Below are positions 11,181 to 25,718 of a DNA stretch of 64,000 nt, piece by piece (the first letter of the stretch is position 1; each line of letters opens with the position of its first letter). The notes beneath the pieces are model-generated. The model was not told the DNA's origin. It saw only the letters and a program-made list of their open reading frames with translations, and searched no databases. A program made the position numbers and the translations under genes. The stretch comes from Lycocorax pyrrhopterus obiensis (taxonomy: Eukaryota > Chordata > Aves > Passeriformes > Paradisaeidae), in assembly GCA_014706295.1 (NCBI GenBank), contig JACSVZ010000007.1, forward strand, positions 48,002,975 through 48,066,974. Direction: 5' to 3'.

Positions 11181-13159
11181 CACACGCACGGAAGGTTTCG
11201 AGCCAGCAATCCTTCCAGTCTGTCACACTAGCACAGAAACACGTATCTATAATGTAATGTGGCCTTATAATATCTATCCGCCCAAGAATTTGGTTTTGGC
11301 AGTAGTGAGTTGTGAGATGCTTGCCATTATTTTCCTTCTTCTTTAGATAACAAATTGGTTAAACTGTTCCACTGTGTGACAGTATTTTTCTTTAGAAAAC
11401 TGTGATTAGTGGAGGTAGTGGTTTGGTTTACGCGTAAGATAGAATAATTACTTTTGGATAACAAGTACCAAAACAACAGAATTATAAATCATTTGGAGTT
11501 GGACAGGAACCCACTGCAGTCTCAGAACATTATCCTTTGATGGATATATAAGGAAGAGATGGAGAGGTTTTCTGAGGAAATCATGAGAGTCTCCCTGCTT
11601 TGACAAACAGCAAGTGTTAATCCCTTATTTGATCTTGCATCTCAAGGCAGACCAAACCTGTGTTTTCTGTAGCCTTTTATGTACTCTTTCTTGGATATGC
11701 CATGACTTTGGATATGCCATGTAAAAATAATGATGCCTTCTCTAAGACAACAGCTGCCTAATCTTTCCAGTGCTTCTCTTTCTCTGCAGAAGTAAATGCC
11801 TTCACACCACCCACACACCCCAGGAGAGCAGCCTTCTCCTCACTCCCTGCCTCTGCTATGGTAGCAGCAACATCCGTTTGTCTTCAATTACAGAGTTAAA
11901 GATGTTGTTGTCACAGCTGAAGATGATGTTAAGCATCTCACATCATCACTTGTCTCTTCCTGTTATTGCTTTTCCCCCCCTCTGTTGAAGCTTCATAGTG
12001 CATCCTCTTACGTAGTTGAAGCTTTGGGCTACAATTTAATGTGGTTTGGCCTTATTGACTTGGCTGTTCTGTTTCTCAACTTTATTCCTGTTGATATTCT
12101 TAAACGTGACTACTACAGAAGTCATATACTCTTATTAAACCAGAGCCTTGTCTAGAATAACCATAAACCCAAAATATTTAAAGAAAGTCTGCCTATCCGT
12201 GTTATTAATAATCATACCATCCTCTGTTTATAGAATGTTCATTGCTAATCTTCATTTATTTACTTTGGAGAACCTTATCTCTTGTCTTTTCTGATTATTT
12301 GCTTGACTTACATCTACCTGTTAACTCCACATATTCATGCAATAAATATCCCAGCAGTCAGATTACCCTCAATATTCACAAGTTGTTTCAAAGAAGCCAC
12401 AAATGTGTTCTGCTTTATTACAAAAAGATCTAATGAATTAATCCTGAATGTTACTTTATAGGTGGTATCAAGGCTATTTTCAGGAGAAGTTTCAATCTCT
12501 AATTGAAAACATACAGCTTTACCAAATGTTCAGGGCAGATAAGAGATTACATCACAGTGCAATAATACTGAAGAGCCTTTGCTATAGCTAGGCAAGATAC
12601 AGACTTTGTGCTGAGCAAGATGCAGACTCAGAACAAAAAGGTGCCCCCCAAAATTTCTTATTAATGTGCTATGATGAAAGCCCTTAGAGGACAACTGTAA
12701 ACTGGGAAAACTTTGACTTTTTCACTGAAGCTGATTATAAAGGTCAGAAATTGGTTGTCCATCAGATATATGTGTCTATCAGGTACCAAATCAGCCATCT
12801 ATAAGTGTGGTATCCTCTCTATTCCTGTTTATTTTTAAGAAAGACATTTGAGATGCTTGACTTCAGCTCATGAACCCAAGGTCACTGAAATTAGATGCAT
12901 TTCTGTGAATATTCTTAGCTATTTTTAATATACATAGATTATATCCTGAACAATGCCCACTTATTGCACTTTGTTTCACATATTTTCTTTTGTATACTTA
13001 GTAACCATGGAAAAGTCACATACTGATCATTCTATTCTTTGAACTGTAAGATACGTATTTTGGACTTTTATTCTGTTAAATTTATTCAGTCTTGAAATAA
13101 CTGCTTGAGAACAATTTGCTTTATATGATGAACCATGGAATGAATGCATATATATTATT

Positions 13160-13166
<7 letters not shown>

Positions 13167-13190
<24 letters not shown>
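13167..13190. repeat. (AT)12 microsatellite
   Basis: Twelve uninterrupted AT dinucleotides follow a further imperfect AT-rich lead-in from about 13148. It is an intronic simple repeat in DGLUCY intron 1. Confidence 0.95.
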
Positions 13191-15127
13191 CCTTTTTTTC
13201 TTGCCCAGATTTTGAAACCAAGTACAGATCACAATATTTTCCTTCCTCAAAAGGAGTGGAAAATATTGTGTAATTTTATCCAAACTGAAGCTGGATCTAC
13301 TCAGAATGCTTGTTTTTTAAATTTTCCACTACAGGGAGGGGGGGAGGAGGGGGAATTATGTTTATTGTTTGATGCAAAGGACACAAATTTGCTTATTTTT
13401 TTATATGGTTTCATAGTCTTCTAATGCTCCAGTGAGCTTGCATTACTTCTGCCAATTTTTCCATGGACACAATGATTGTATATCTCACATATCTGCAATT
13501 TGAAGTGCTTAATAGATTCAAAATCAGCCTTGTATAGCAAACTTTCTATGTCAAAGTCAGTTAATTTATAAAGACAAGTATTATGAGAAGAGAAAAGAAA
13601 TTTCCATTAGGGAAATCTGTCAGTGGAGAATGGAGTTTGAAAGTCATTAGGTACCATCATCTCTTCAAATGTTTTAGTTGTAGTAACTGGTTTTTTTTTA
13701 ATAGCAGTCTCCTACTGCTCCATCAGTCTGACTGGAAATCACAGCAGTTTCTAGTAACTGATGCCTGTTCATCTTACTTTTAACTGATTAAAATCCTCTC
13801 CTTTTAATCTGTAATGAGAAACACCTTGATTCTGTATTCAAATCATTATGTTCTTCTAACTTTGCATATTATTAAAAATACTTCCTGGTGTTCACGATAT
13901 AGCAATATATCATACAATACACCTTGCTTTATTTGATTTTTTTTTTCCTTATATTTCCAAGTAGCTGAACAATTATCCGTTCTGTAGGTTTATTTTTTTC
14001 TGTCCAGAAACACTGTTCCTAAATACTCCATCTTCAAAATTCCAGGTGGTCCCAAAAATGTGTCTTTGTACTAATTATATTAAAAGAGAAGCTACCTAAA
14101 TAGGCCTAGGTTTGAACCAAACTCATTGCTCCCTTTCCCCCACAATCAAAATCCCACACATTTGACTAATCTTTTGGAGACAAACCCCACAGCTTTTCAG
14201 AGTTCAGTTTTTCAAATGTGAATGCTCTATTTTAATTGTACATTTAGATTTGAAGCACATTAATGCAAGCTGCTGAGTTCTTTTAATATGTCTTGTCTTT
14301 TTTCACTGCATATACCATGTAGTCTGACCCTTTGGGAGGAGATACTGCTGAAAATTGCTGGAACAATCATGTAAGATGCTTGTCTCAAGAGGAAATATTT
14401 TTATGGATTTAGGATTAAAGGAATGCCTGTGGTTGTGGATTGCATTCTAATATAAAGACAGTTTAGTTACTTTTACATATATTAGCTTTGGAATCCTAAT
14501 GAAACTATCCACGCAAAATTCTTAGCATTTGCATCTAGACAGTTTTTCAAGTAAAGTAATTTAGGAGGTAGCTGGTGAAATCCATATTATATGCTGCAAG
14601 CTGCAGTTATATGGGATAAAGTCCACTTGGCTATCAGTTTTTATGTTAACTTCTACAAACAAAGAAATGTCCTTTAGCTCCAAAGTTTCTGAACCAGAGG
14701 TCACGAAATGCTGGAAGGATGAACCAGCTAGGTTTTGTGAACGTTTTCTCTGCTTTTGAGCTCTTCCTTAGGTATGCATTATCGATCACTATCAATGTCA
14801 GGAAACTGGGCTAGATGTAGCTTTAATTCTATTTTTGGAAGAATACTGTTTTAATAATATTTTTAATTATTTGGACTTTATGTATATATTAACTGTACCA
14901 TGAAACTGTTCAGGCATTATGATGTAATGTAAATTGAAAATCCATTTCAGAGAAGGAGGAAAATTCAAATCAAAAGCTAATGCTCAAATGAGCCAAGAGT
15001 CTTTTCTCATTTGAAAACAAAATAAACCAAAACTTAGCACACTCCCTAGACTTAGTATATATAATAAGTTACGTGAAAAAAGTCCAAGAACAAAAATGGT
15101 TACTCTTAAAAAGTGCTTCCTAAATAG

Positions 15128-15385
15128 GAATATCATAGGATGGTTTGGGTTGGAAGGGACCTGGAAAATCATCTAGTTCCAATCCCTCTACCATGGGCAG
15201 GGACACCTTCCACTAGACCAGGTTTCTCAAAGCCCCTTCTAAACCAGCTTTGAGCACTTCCAGAGATGGGCAACCTGGGTCAGTGCTTCGCCACCCTCTC
15301 AGGAAGAAATTTCTTCTCAATATCCAACCTAACCCTACCCTCTTCCAGTTTTAAGATATTACCCTTTGTCCTATCAAATTCCAAA
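15128..15385 (-). mobile_element. CR1 LINE 3' fragment
   Basis: The plus strand shows the reverse complement of a CR1 3' end: ATCATAGGATGG, TTGGAAGGGACC, then the diagnostic stretch around CCATGGGCAGGGACACC and CTAGACCAGG. The ATTCTATGAT-type tail is therefore at the left end and the element reads on the minus strand, antisense to DGLUCY. It is 5'-truncated, as most CR1 copies are. Confidence 0.9.
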
Positions 15386-16699
15386 TGTGGGATATGGAAT
15401 TTTAAGGTACATTATTACAATTTCCTATCTGGCATGTATACAGAAACCAGGAAAAAGGATCCATGGTTGCTAAGAAGACAAAAACAGAGCTAAACCTTAT
15501 TTATGAACTGTATGGTTCATCTATACTAGTTATAACTTATTTTATATCAAGGTGGTTATCTTGTTTCATACACGTGCTTATAAAAAGCAGTTGTATTGCT
15601 TATATATTTTTCTGTCTTTATGCTAACTTTTCTGTCACATCTTGATTTGCTTAGGTCTGCATATAGTACATGGCTTGTATTCAAACATGTATGCAGCTGA
15701 AGTACAATGCAGCAAATGTTTAAGCACTTAATCTGTCCTTGAGCTCAATGGGACTAATTATCTGCTTATCTGTTTTACTTTTATTCATAGAAGTACTATA
15801 GGTTTGAGTCCTTAAGCTGTAAGCTCTGTGGTAAGGTTTTATGCATATTTACCTCTACCATATCTGGGAACAAAACTCTAAAAAAAAAATAATAGCAAGA
15901 ACTTAAATTTTTGTTTTCTGTTGCTTCTATACAAAATATAGGCTCAATTTTTTAATTAGAGCACACCAAGATACCAATGACTGTAGCTTATTTATATCTT
16001 TAAAATATAAAATGATGTTATAGGTGTGTAAAACATTTTCAGCCCTTACTTTCTTATTCTTTGGTAATGAAAATCAAAATTATGACATTAGCATCCCTTT
16101 CAAGCCAGCTAACTGATGCTGCAGCATTATGAGTCATCTCTTTTAACACCAAACTGCTTTTTAAAAAAATGTTTTAATGGTGATAAAAGGTTTGAGGGTG
16201 ATACATGTACAGATCTTACTCTACCCATGGAACATAGGGAAAAGTGGTAAAAGTTCAGGATTAGCTCCATGAGCTAGAAAGGTAACTGCATTTTTTCAGC
16301 ATCTTGAGTTCTTTGCTGATATTGGTTATGAACACAGCAGTTTGAGGTGTTCACTCTGCCCACTGTAACTGTGTTCCATACACAGTGGTGTACTGTATAT
16401 AATTGTGTAAAGCACTGAATAGCTACAGAGTAAGAGAGTGTAGTCAACTGATACCTAATCTAATCTGTCACCAGGAACTTAGATGTGAAGTTCTTCATGT
16501 GGCCTGTGCTGGGACCAACAGCAGAGCAGAGCTCCTGAGCTGCTCCGTTGCACTCGCTGCACAGCCACAGTGCTGTTGCCACCAGCGGTGATGCCCCTAG
16601 GGTGCCATGACAGAGTGACTGCATCAGAAAGACCCACATGCTGTGGGGCCAGGCTGCCCAGGACAGTTCAATAAGGGCCTGTATCTTTTGTTTCAGTTT

Positions 16700-18100
16700 A
16701 AAAGTGTAAGGTAATTGGGAATTTCCATTTCAGAACACAATGCTTCAGTTCAAGCCTACCTTTCTTCTAGGCAGAAGGCACCATGGTAGCCTGTGGCTAT
16801 GGTGTAGCATTCTCTGCTTTGCCAAGGGTTGCTGTGGTGGATGAGGACAGTTGCCCAGGGCAATTACATCGTATACTGGTCTTGAATGACTGTTTTGAGT
16901 TCAGAAATAGTGAGGGCGACTGTTGGTACTCTGCAGCATCAACACACCGCTTGCAGAATGTCTCTTCCCATGGTCAGCATGATTGCCATTTGCCTATAAA
17001 ATTAGTTAATTCCTGATACCTGCAGATGACTGGACAATCAGGTCAGTGTAGCAACACTCATTTGCTTGGTTGAACTACCACATCATCCAGGTTTTCCATC
17101 ACCCACATTACTGCCCAGCTGAGGTCCTCAAAGGTTCGCATGCTGTAGAGTTTCATACTTTCTCTGTATAGGCAGGGGAAGAAGAGTTAGGAATGATGTA
17201 CAGATCTTCCTTCAGGCCCACCACAAGGGGCTTTGACTGTTCAGAATTATAACTCATTCATTCTACAAGTTCTTGCTCACAAGTTCAGGGATGGTGAAGA
17301 TTATCATTGATTATTTATTGGGTCTGTGATGCAGTCTACCAAGTAAGTATGTAATGTCTGTGGCGTTTAGAGCTTGGGCATCTTCATTAGGGACAAAGCA
17401 GCACTCTCTCCTCCAAAAGGGCTGTGATATTGTCAGCCTTAGAGTATATGTCTAATTACTAATAGCACTGCTCGTTGCTGTTCCTTTTCATCGTACTGCT
17501 CTACTAAGTGTTGGTCAAACATGCCCTAAGCTCTTGCAGTTAGAGGACAAATGTGTCTGCAGGTGCCTGACTGTACAAAACAGACCATTGAGGGCAGTTT
17601 CCAGATCATCATGACAGCTACAGTCACCACATAATACCACAGTTATCAGGTATGCATTAACGAAAGCATAGTAATGCAGCCGTAATTTCTCCATAACTTG
17701 AGCCTTTCAAGTTAGAATGGATGCTGCAGAACAGAGTTGTCCAGGTATCCTTGATGCAAATTAACATTTATTACAGGGGCAGTGGGGATGCTCCAAGACA
17801 AAATAACAGTCCAAATGCAGACCATTTGCTATCACATAGCACAGTTGCTAACAGCAATTTACCTATACTTATTCCTGAAAGTTGCAGTGAGATGTTCTTG
17901 GAGATCCTGCCTCAGATAACTCCGATAATCCATATAGCACTACTTAAGCCAGGAAGTTTGTCAGGGAAATGATGCTTGGTCCTTTTGAGCTGTTCTTCTT
18001 GGTCTAAGAGCTGAAGGAAGCAGTGGAACAATGAAAGTTAGTATCTCTTCATTACAGGTATGTGTGGAGGCAGAGGTGTTTGTTCTTGGTAGTTTAGAGA
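16700..18100. other. Unidentified block with decayed coding-like composition
   Basis: About 1.4 kb inside DGLUCY intron 1 has less AT bias than its surroundings. It contains several medium open stretches on both strands (plus strand 16783-17016 and 17721-17972). On the minus strand there is a stretch that would read FEDLSWAVMWVMENLDD between about 17070 and 17150. The frames are interrupted and I recognise no domain. It could be the decayed remains of a DNA transposon or a retro-pseudogene, or simply unusual intron sequence. Confidence 0.25.
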
Positions 18101-21100
18101 GGTACAATTCACTGGAGGTTCCCCAGACACAGCCTACTGAGACACCCACACCTCAAGGACACTAACTTTGTGTAAATACATGGGCTGCAATCATTTCTTT
18201 AGTGACCATCACTGAGAATTGCTGGGTGAGCAGCAGTGGGTGCAGTGACTGGCAGACAGTGAACACAAAAGGAATGGCATAATCCTGGAGGGAGCCTGAA
18301 TGACCTGACAGCAGGAGCATTGCACGTTTTTTGGGAGCGTGGTTCTATTTTTATGGTGCGTAGGTAGCAGAACATCACTTACCTGCTTACCTTCAGATGG
18401 AATTCCTTGGTAGGAATGAGCACCCCATCAGCCCTGTGACCGTGCATGACGTGACTGGGTGTAACCTAGGTGGTGACATATGTTCTTATCAAAATAAGCA
18501 CCTGTGGCTGCTGCCTTGCAAACAAAGCTGTACAAGTCACTGTACTTTGTCCTAGGGAGTTCCACTTTTTTTTCTCCTGAATAAGACTGGAAAGAAAGAT
18601 TTTTCTCACTTTAGGAGTTTTTATCCAGCCAATACCCATCACCTTGGCTGCAGTGCACTGTTAGCTGGCCAGTGCTGCCACAGGGGCATGGGAGAGGCTG
18701 GCACTGGTGGCCTGCAGCAAGGTCCTCCTGCATTCTTGGGCTGTCTTGGTGCCAGAAGAGTCCAAGTTAGAGAACTGGTATCTGGACCCAGCCCAGAGAA
18801 CTGTGGAACAGTTCTAAAGATCTGTAGCTCAGCATAGATAGGGAAACAATATTTAAATACCACCCTCATGTCCTCATGTTCTTTTTCGATTTCTTGAAGT
18901 TAAATAAGCGTATCTTGTCATCTTATATGAAAACAACCTTTGGTGGATCATCTCTTCTTACTACAGCTGGTGAGTATTCCTGTCAGCAAAGTCAAAGGCA
19001 TGAAAGTAGCAGTTTTAAATCTTGATGAATTTCCTAGTCTCCTCTTAGGTGTATGCTGTATCTTGCCAAATGTGCACGTAAATGAGGTGGCTGTTCTAAA
19101 ACTTGTTGGTCACGTGTATTTGTATGGTGATGAGGCAGGAATGTGGGTATTAGGGTATGACCCAAGGGGTTGGAAGGGTGTGTGAAGTCATGAGGCCTCA
19201 TCCTTTGCAGGATAAAAAAGCCTGAACAACTGGGATCTTGCATAGGTTGTGCTCGTGCAAGGGCAGGGCCCCGATGTGAACTATTCTCTAGTCTCTGTCT
19301 GTATTTCTCCACATGAGAAATAATTAATTTTGTCCCAGAGCAGAAGCTGAGTATAAAGTAATACCGATGCAGTGGTCACAGTAGTATACAATGCTGTCTG
19401 AAATAGCTGCTTTGAAACTGGTAATTGCTTTCTGTTATTTGTTCTTAATATACTGAGAGAAACTAGATGTTGTGTACCTTTTTTGCAAATAAACAAGATT
19501 GCATCAAAGATACATTGATTCTATCATCCATTTCTCATCCTGACATCATCTGCAGATCTCAAGTATAGGCTGCCTTCTTTAAGCAGCAGATAGAACACTA
19601 ATGGAAGCTAATTTAAATTTCTACTTGCAGCTCTCATCTAAAGGTGCATAAACTTCAAATGCAAATACCTTATATTTCAAATGTAAAGTGAAATAGTAAT
19701 TTGCCAGATGAACCGCTGTCTGAAAATACACAACGCACTCCCCTTTTGGAATGATACACAAAGAACTTCTGTGCTTTGAAATGATTTATAGCAGATGGGA
19801 AGAAAAGCGATCATTAAGTGATTCTTCAAATTAAAGATCACAAGTGTAACTGAGAGACCCTGTTGGAAAATCAAATGGACTAAATTTTCAGAGAAGCTTG
19901 TGCTTTTCACAGAAGTCTTCTGGCAGAATTTCAAATCAGCTTGATGATTAAACAGCAGGTCATTTAAAATGTGTTTACGTTAACAAGCCTCTGTAACCAC
20001 ATTCATACTAGGGCAAGGCATAGTACACAAAGAGTTTGTTAGATTATAATTAGTTTAGATTACTTTCCATTATGTGTTGGTAAAGGCAGCCCATGGGCTG
20101 GCTCATGTTTCAGGTTACCCTGCTGTTCCTGTTCGTGCAGCAGTAGCTTTGGGTAAGGTATCTGCGTGACAATATCTAAAAAAACCTGCCCAGCAGTTTT
20201 AAGTAGTGACCCTTGCACTTTTTTGGCCCATGATCCCGTAAATGCCACCACCCATTCTTATCGAACTTTAAACTGCAAATAGGACAAAAGTGATATAAAC
20301 TATGCAAGGCTGTATTTCATAAGAGTCTTTTGGCTCCTTGCAAGGAAGTCTCTAGATTACACTGCATTAAACCATATTCTTATTAGTCTATCAGTGCCAC
20401 TGGAGAAACAGACCTGTAATATGTAACACCAGAAACTGGTGTTAACTGCTTTGCAGTGTTCAGACCTTTTTATTACCCTTACCATCCATACTTTTTACAG
20501 GCTGTGTATTCTTATGTGTTCCATTTTTGAAATCACAGAAAAGCTATGTTTTTACTTCTATTTCATTAATTCACTTGATATGTGTGAAGGCAAACTAGTC
20601 ACACTGACACTTCTGAAGAATGTTTTAATCGTTTGTGTTATTACATAATTTCTTGATTCGTTTTTATCTGGTGTGGTTTAGTACAGCAGTATGGACCCAC
20701 CCACTGCATCTCAAAGTATAATCTCTCTGACACTTAAATGACATTTTTCCATTTTCTTGGGTAATGAATAATTTACAATGTGGGCCTGTAAAGAATCTAT
20801 GTTCGTATTTAAATATCTGTGAAATTTACAGATTCACTTTTTCATTTTGAAAACTCTAAGGTAATATAAAATGTTTCACTTACTGCTCTTCCTTATTTTT
20901 CCATAAAGAGCTTATGTTCTGCAGATTTTAAAAATGCTTTATAAACTATATCTTGTAAGATATATAACTTTGGAAGCCTGGTTGGTGGTTCCACTGTCAA
21001 AAATTAAGAAGGAAATAATTAGAAAAACTATGCTTAAGCCAAGCCTGTTGTAATATTAAAAGGTGTATATATAGATACAGATATATATACACATATGAGT

Positions 21101-24100
21101 ATAGTAGGGTCAGAGGAGTCTAAATCTTACAAGTCTGGGAAAACATTTGTGAATTTATTGTGTATTATGATTTCTGATGTTAGACTATTTTGTCTCACAC
21201 TGGGAAGAGGAAAAGCTCATTTAAGATTAAAAGTTGAGAGGTTAAGGTACAACTGAGAGATACAGCAAGTATATAAATTTAAAAGAGCTAGTGAGAGGAA
21301 AGAAGGCATCCAAACTCCCATATTGCCAGTGGATGCAGTCAGACAAACCAAGGAAGCAAGTCCTACAAAGGTCAGCCTAGCCTGGAGTTATGGAGATAGG
21401 GGTCTGAGCTCAGGGAGGAAAAGATGCAGAGATAAAGGCACACTGTAGACAAAGAGGAGTAAAATAAGGAATAGCCTGGGAGATGCAAGAGGCTACTCTG
21501 TCCATCATGTAAGTCACCTGAAACACAGGGCAATCTCTTTATTAAATATTGTCTGGAACTACATTTTTCTTGCTTCATGTCTTCCTCTCAACATGACTTT
21601 TTTCTTGCATGAGTTGTGGAGTTTGGGGGAAGTAGAGCATATTCTTTACAATCAGTTATGAATATGAGGCTTAGAACCAGTTCCGTTCCAGTCACCTCAG
21701 CAAAGATCAGCGCATCTTTGCACTCAGCCACCCGTGTTCAACTAGCGCTCTGAGAACAGCATGTAGAAATGGTTAATGACTTAAAACTTCATATGGCAAC
21801 TAGGGATCAAATTTTGAATAAAAAAATATTCACCCTCCAAATCTGGCTTTCTTGAAAATTGTTATTGTCTGGGTAATGAGATATTTTGAAAATCGTCTGG
21901 GCCAAATTAATCAGATAGTGTGTATCCGCTTAACTCTACTGAAGTGGTGCTGCACAAATATTTACTGAATGAAGATGTCAACTAACAATTTTATGTTACT
22001 TATTAAAGCCAGATCTGTTTAGAACTTTTACCAAAACTGTACTTTCTGACTGCCACTTACGATGCAAAGAAGAGTTTTTTCTTGAGTATTTATCTATATC
22101 TTTATAATATAATATCATTTCAGTACAATATTGTTTCTGACAAATTCATTCATTATTCTGAACTACTGATCTGGCGTAAGCTATACTCTCATCACCACTT
22201 GATCACACAGCTCCTTACATAATTTTCAACTCTTTCCAGCTTTGAAGTTTCATCATCCTTGTCAAGATATGGAAGTGCAGGCTAGGATATGGTAGTGCCC
22301 ACAAATCAGTAGGGGGTAAGTGCCATCTTAATGTCTCAGACAGGAATGTACTTTAATGCTTATTCATTTAAGTTCAGTATGTAAAACTCAAGATACACAT
22401 GAAATATATTGAATCTTCATGAAAACTCTAAAAAGAAAAGTGTTCATTGTGCTTCTAATGTGGAACCAATTGTTTAAGAAAATGTTCATCAAGAGCGAAC
22501 TTGATGCTTCAGTGCTATGAAGCTTTACTATATTGGTTGTTGGTGTTGGAAGTCAGGGAGTCTGATGTGAGCAGCATGACTTAGAACAAGGTCTTTTTTC
22601 AGACTGGGTGCTTTAAGTATGAAATTTGTCATTATGCAGCCAGTCAATGACCTGATTTCAAATGCCATTTACACGGGGTTCTACCTGGTCTGCTTTAGAT
22701 GTTCCTTCCATTAAAGACAACACACTAGAAAGCCAGATCTTAGGATCCCTTTGGGGGGACAGCATATAGGATGCCCTCAGGCACAACCACCATCTTAAAA
22801 GCTCTGTCACCCTCTTCTCTTAAGGCCTTTTTAACACCCTGCATGTTGTCTTTGTTTGTGTCATGATCCAACATACCCCCATGAGGTAACTGATACTATC
22901 ATTATCTGAAACTATCTCAGAACAAAGTGGAAGGAATTAAGAAACCTCTGCCAAGGCACAGATCCTGCTAACTGATTAACCACTGTCTCAGGCTGTTTAC
23001 TTAGAGTGCTGCTGGAGACCCCCATGAAGTCAGTCTGTACACTTCATAAGGCAACCTGATGGGACAAAATGGAAAAGATGCTTTAAGATCCTAATTATCT
23101 CCATGCTTCTCCCCAGTCATTCCAAACACACCGTGGTCATGATAGCTCCAAGGATTTTTCAGGAAGTTCTAGAGATGGTTGGGGAATCTAAACCTGACTA
23201 TGCCTCCTAGCTTAGAGAAATAGCATGCTGCATTTCCGGCCATTTGTGGGCAAGTCATATAGCAAAAGCTGGGTTTTACTGTGAGCATCTCACCATTTTT
23301 ATTGTCTATCCAAATTTAGTAATTAATCAACAAAAATAACAGCATCATCTATTACTGATATTGTCCAGCAAATACAGTGATCTGAAGTTATAACTCAGAA
23401 TGTTAATCCTATTGAATTTTCCCTGTTATTATATAAAATCACCACAGGAAGGTCAGTTTTGTCTCACTACTCTTATACCAAGTTTAAATTTTTCACTTTC
23501 TAACCAGTCATCAACAGTATATGTTTATTCACAAATAGGAGCAACAGGCCCAGGTGCTTCTGTACGGTATCTACAGCTGACATTTCAGCATTACTGATAT
23601 TCATAGTCCTGTAGCTTGTTAGCCACTTGCTGTCATATGAACCAAAAACTTTTAGGGGCCTAAATGTTTGCTGATAAAATCTCATAGGTACCTTCATTTC
23701 TGCTGCTGGGCACACACTTTATGAGAGGATAGTCAGGCTTTCCTGACATCGGAACAGGGTATTTGTGACAAAATACTGAGCTAAAGACAGCTTTTGTTCC
23801 AAACTAGTTTTCTGAACTCAGACTGTCTTTCAAGTCCAAGTAAACTAGTAGTTCATCAGTAGCAGGCCGTCAATCCTACAGATGATTTAGAGGGTTTTAA
23901 AGATGCTCAGAAATAAAGAAAAATTATCTGAAAGAATCTAATGAACACATCTGGAATGTTTTATTAGGATCCTTGTATTTAGTTTGAAATCTCTTGAATG
24001 AATCATTCCAGAATGGTGTTAGAAATTCTCTTTATACTAAGAATAGTGTATCTTAAATTGGTACTTATAGGCCTGAATTAGTGCTCAGCGACATCTCTAT

Positions 24101-25606
24101 ATCCAACTTCTTGTTATCTTTAAAGTGTGTGTTTGGAATTGTTCATGATTTTGTAACGAAGACTATTTTTGCACAGTCTGCAAAGTGATAATGTAAAAGC
24201 AGAAAAGAAGAGCTAGAAAGTAGTAAGTTGGAGTTCAGAAAAAAGACCTGGTTTTGGCTGACAATGTTATATAAAGATTTCAGAATTAAGATAGATGCAA
24301 AGTTTACTCTAAATTTCAGTGCACCTAACTTAACCTTTCAGAACTCTGCAAACTCTGGGAAACATTTTGGACAGACTAGCATAAAAGTATGATTTTAGTC
24401 AAAACATATCACTACTCTTCAAGTTAATTACGGAATAATTGCTCAGAGGTATACATTTTCACACTATTCCACTCCAGTCTCCAGTTGTGAGAGTGAAACT
24501 TTGTACTACCATAGTTATAGCACAAAACCTATGGACCTTTAACAGAAAAGTTAACTTTTGCTAGAAGGTCATAACATCTCATTATACATTAATTTAGTAG
24601 CATCTTTTAAAAAGAGCAGCACAGCTTCTCTCATATTTATTGCTTCTTATGAATGACATCAAGAATGGCTTCTTCTGAATTAAGGAAAAACTTGGAGGTT
24701 GGTAATTTGGTTACTCAGAGGATAGTTCAATTTCTTTACCTAAAAGTGACCAAGGTTAAAATCATATGCAGTCAAGTTATTATTTTAGTCTGACTTAACT
24801 CTTACTTTTTCCTGATAGTGATATAATAAACCATTTTTAGTTATTAGTAGTTCAGGTTGAGAGAAAAACTTTGTGTGAACTTTGCCTGGATTGCAGAAAA
24901 ATGACATTTTAAATCTTCAAAAGAAGTAAAAAGAGACAAATATTGATTGGAATTAGGAAACTTATTTCTGTACCTACTCCAGATTGTATGACAAGTGACT
25001 TCAACGTCTCTATGTTTGCTTTCCCAGTGGAAGAATAGCCACAGGAGTATTCACTTCTGCATAATTAATATTTGAAAACCGTAATACATGTGAAATGTAT
25101 TACAGTGACATTTTCTGAAAATAGTTCTCTCTTTACCTCAAGGTTGCCTTGCTAAGTGTCTAAAAGTATTTTGATCAGAGAAGTAATATTACAGATTATA
25201 GCTTGGTAGGTTAATCCATTTGTGCTTTTGCAGTTTTAAAGTTATGATGACTTCTGGAAAGCTGAATACTCTAGAAAATTAATATTTATCAGGGAGGAAA
25301 GAAATGTTTCTTACGTTATAGGGCAGCAAAATTTTGCATTTTATCCCAAAGTTTAAAGGGCATGTCTCCAGCTAATTTATTGGAAGATTCAGTTTGCATA
25401 TAGTTATAGAATGTCAGTGGAATAACCCTTTGACTTTGATCTCCCTTTTGAGTTACAACTTAGAATTTCCCAGTGGTAATAACTTTGGTGGAACACGAGG
25501 AGGAAACTTAAGCTAAGTTCTCCACAAAATCAGAACTTAAAAAATGAAAAAAAAAAAAAAAGAAAAAGTGCATTTTGTTTAAATTTATAATTATCTTTCT
25601 GTTAAG

Positions 25607-25718
25607 GATGAAGAGATGCTTTTGACAGGAGGCCCGAAATCTCTCCTTCCCCATGTGCTAAGAAGAATAATTCGATGCAATAGACTGACTATTAGTAATA
25701 CTTCTGGAATGGCAGAAG
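25607..25718 (+). CDS. DGLUCY: DGLUCY coding exon 1 (start codon at 25616)
   Basis: The acceptor TTTCTGTTAAG|GATG opens the exon and AAG|GTAAGT closes it. The coding part starts at the ATG at 25616-25618 and gives residues 1-34 plus one base (phase 1). The first 33 residues contain one Lys and four Arg and no acidic residue until E34, the profile of a mitochondrial presequence, in keeping with the known location of the enzyme. The tail around ISNTSGMAE resembles the human segment IRNTSSMAG. An out-of-frame ATG at 25608 starts a 5-codon uORF that overlaps the real start. Confidence 0.88.

Larger units (their letters stand above)
3161..25606 (+). other. DGLUCY: DGLUCY intron 1 (about 22 kb)
   Basis: This long AT-rich stretch has no recognisable coding exon. 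It contains an ERVL-like LTR (about 10002-10583), a CR1 3' end (about 15128-15385), an AT microsatellite (13167-13190) and an unidentified moderately GC-richer block (about 16.7-18.1 kb). There are local GC-richer patches at about 10970-11180 and 18640-18760. The remainder is ordinary intronic DNA with scattered short open frames that I do not regard as genes. The left boundary depends on the proposed donor at 3161. Confidence 0.6.

Noticed and set aside
18940..19500. Possible LTR-like segment with GATAAAAAAG and a downstream AATAAA
   Set aside because: There are no TG...CA ends, target-site duplication or second copy in the window, so it was left unannotated.
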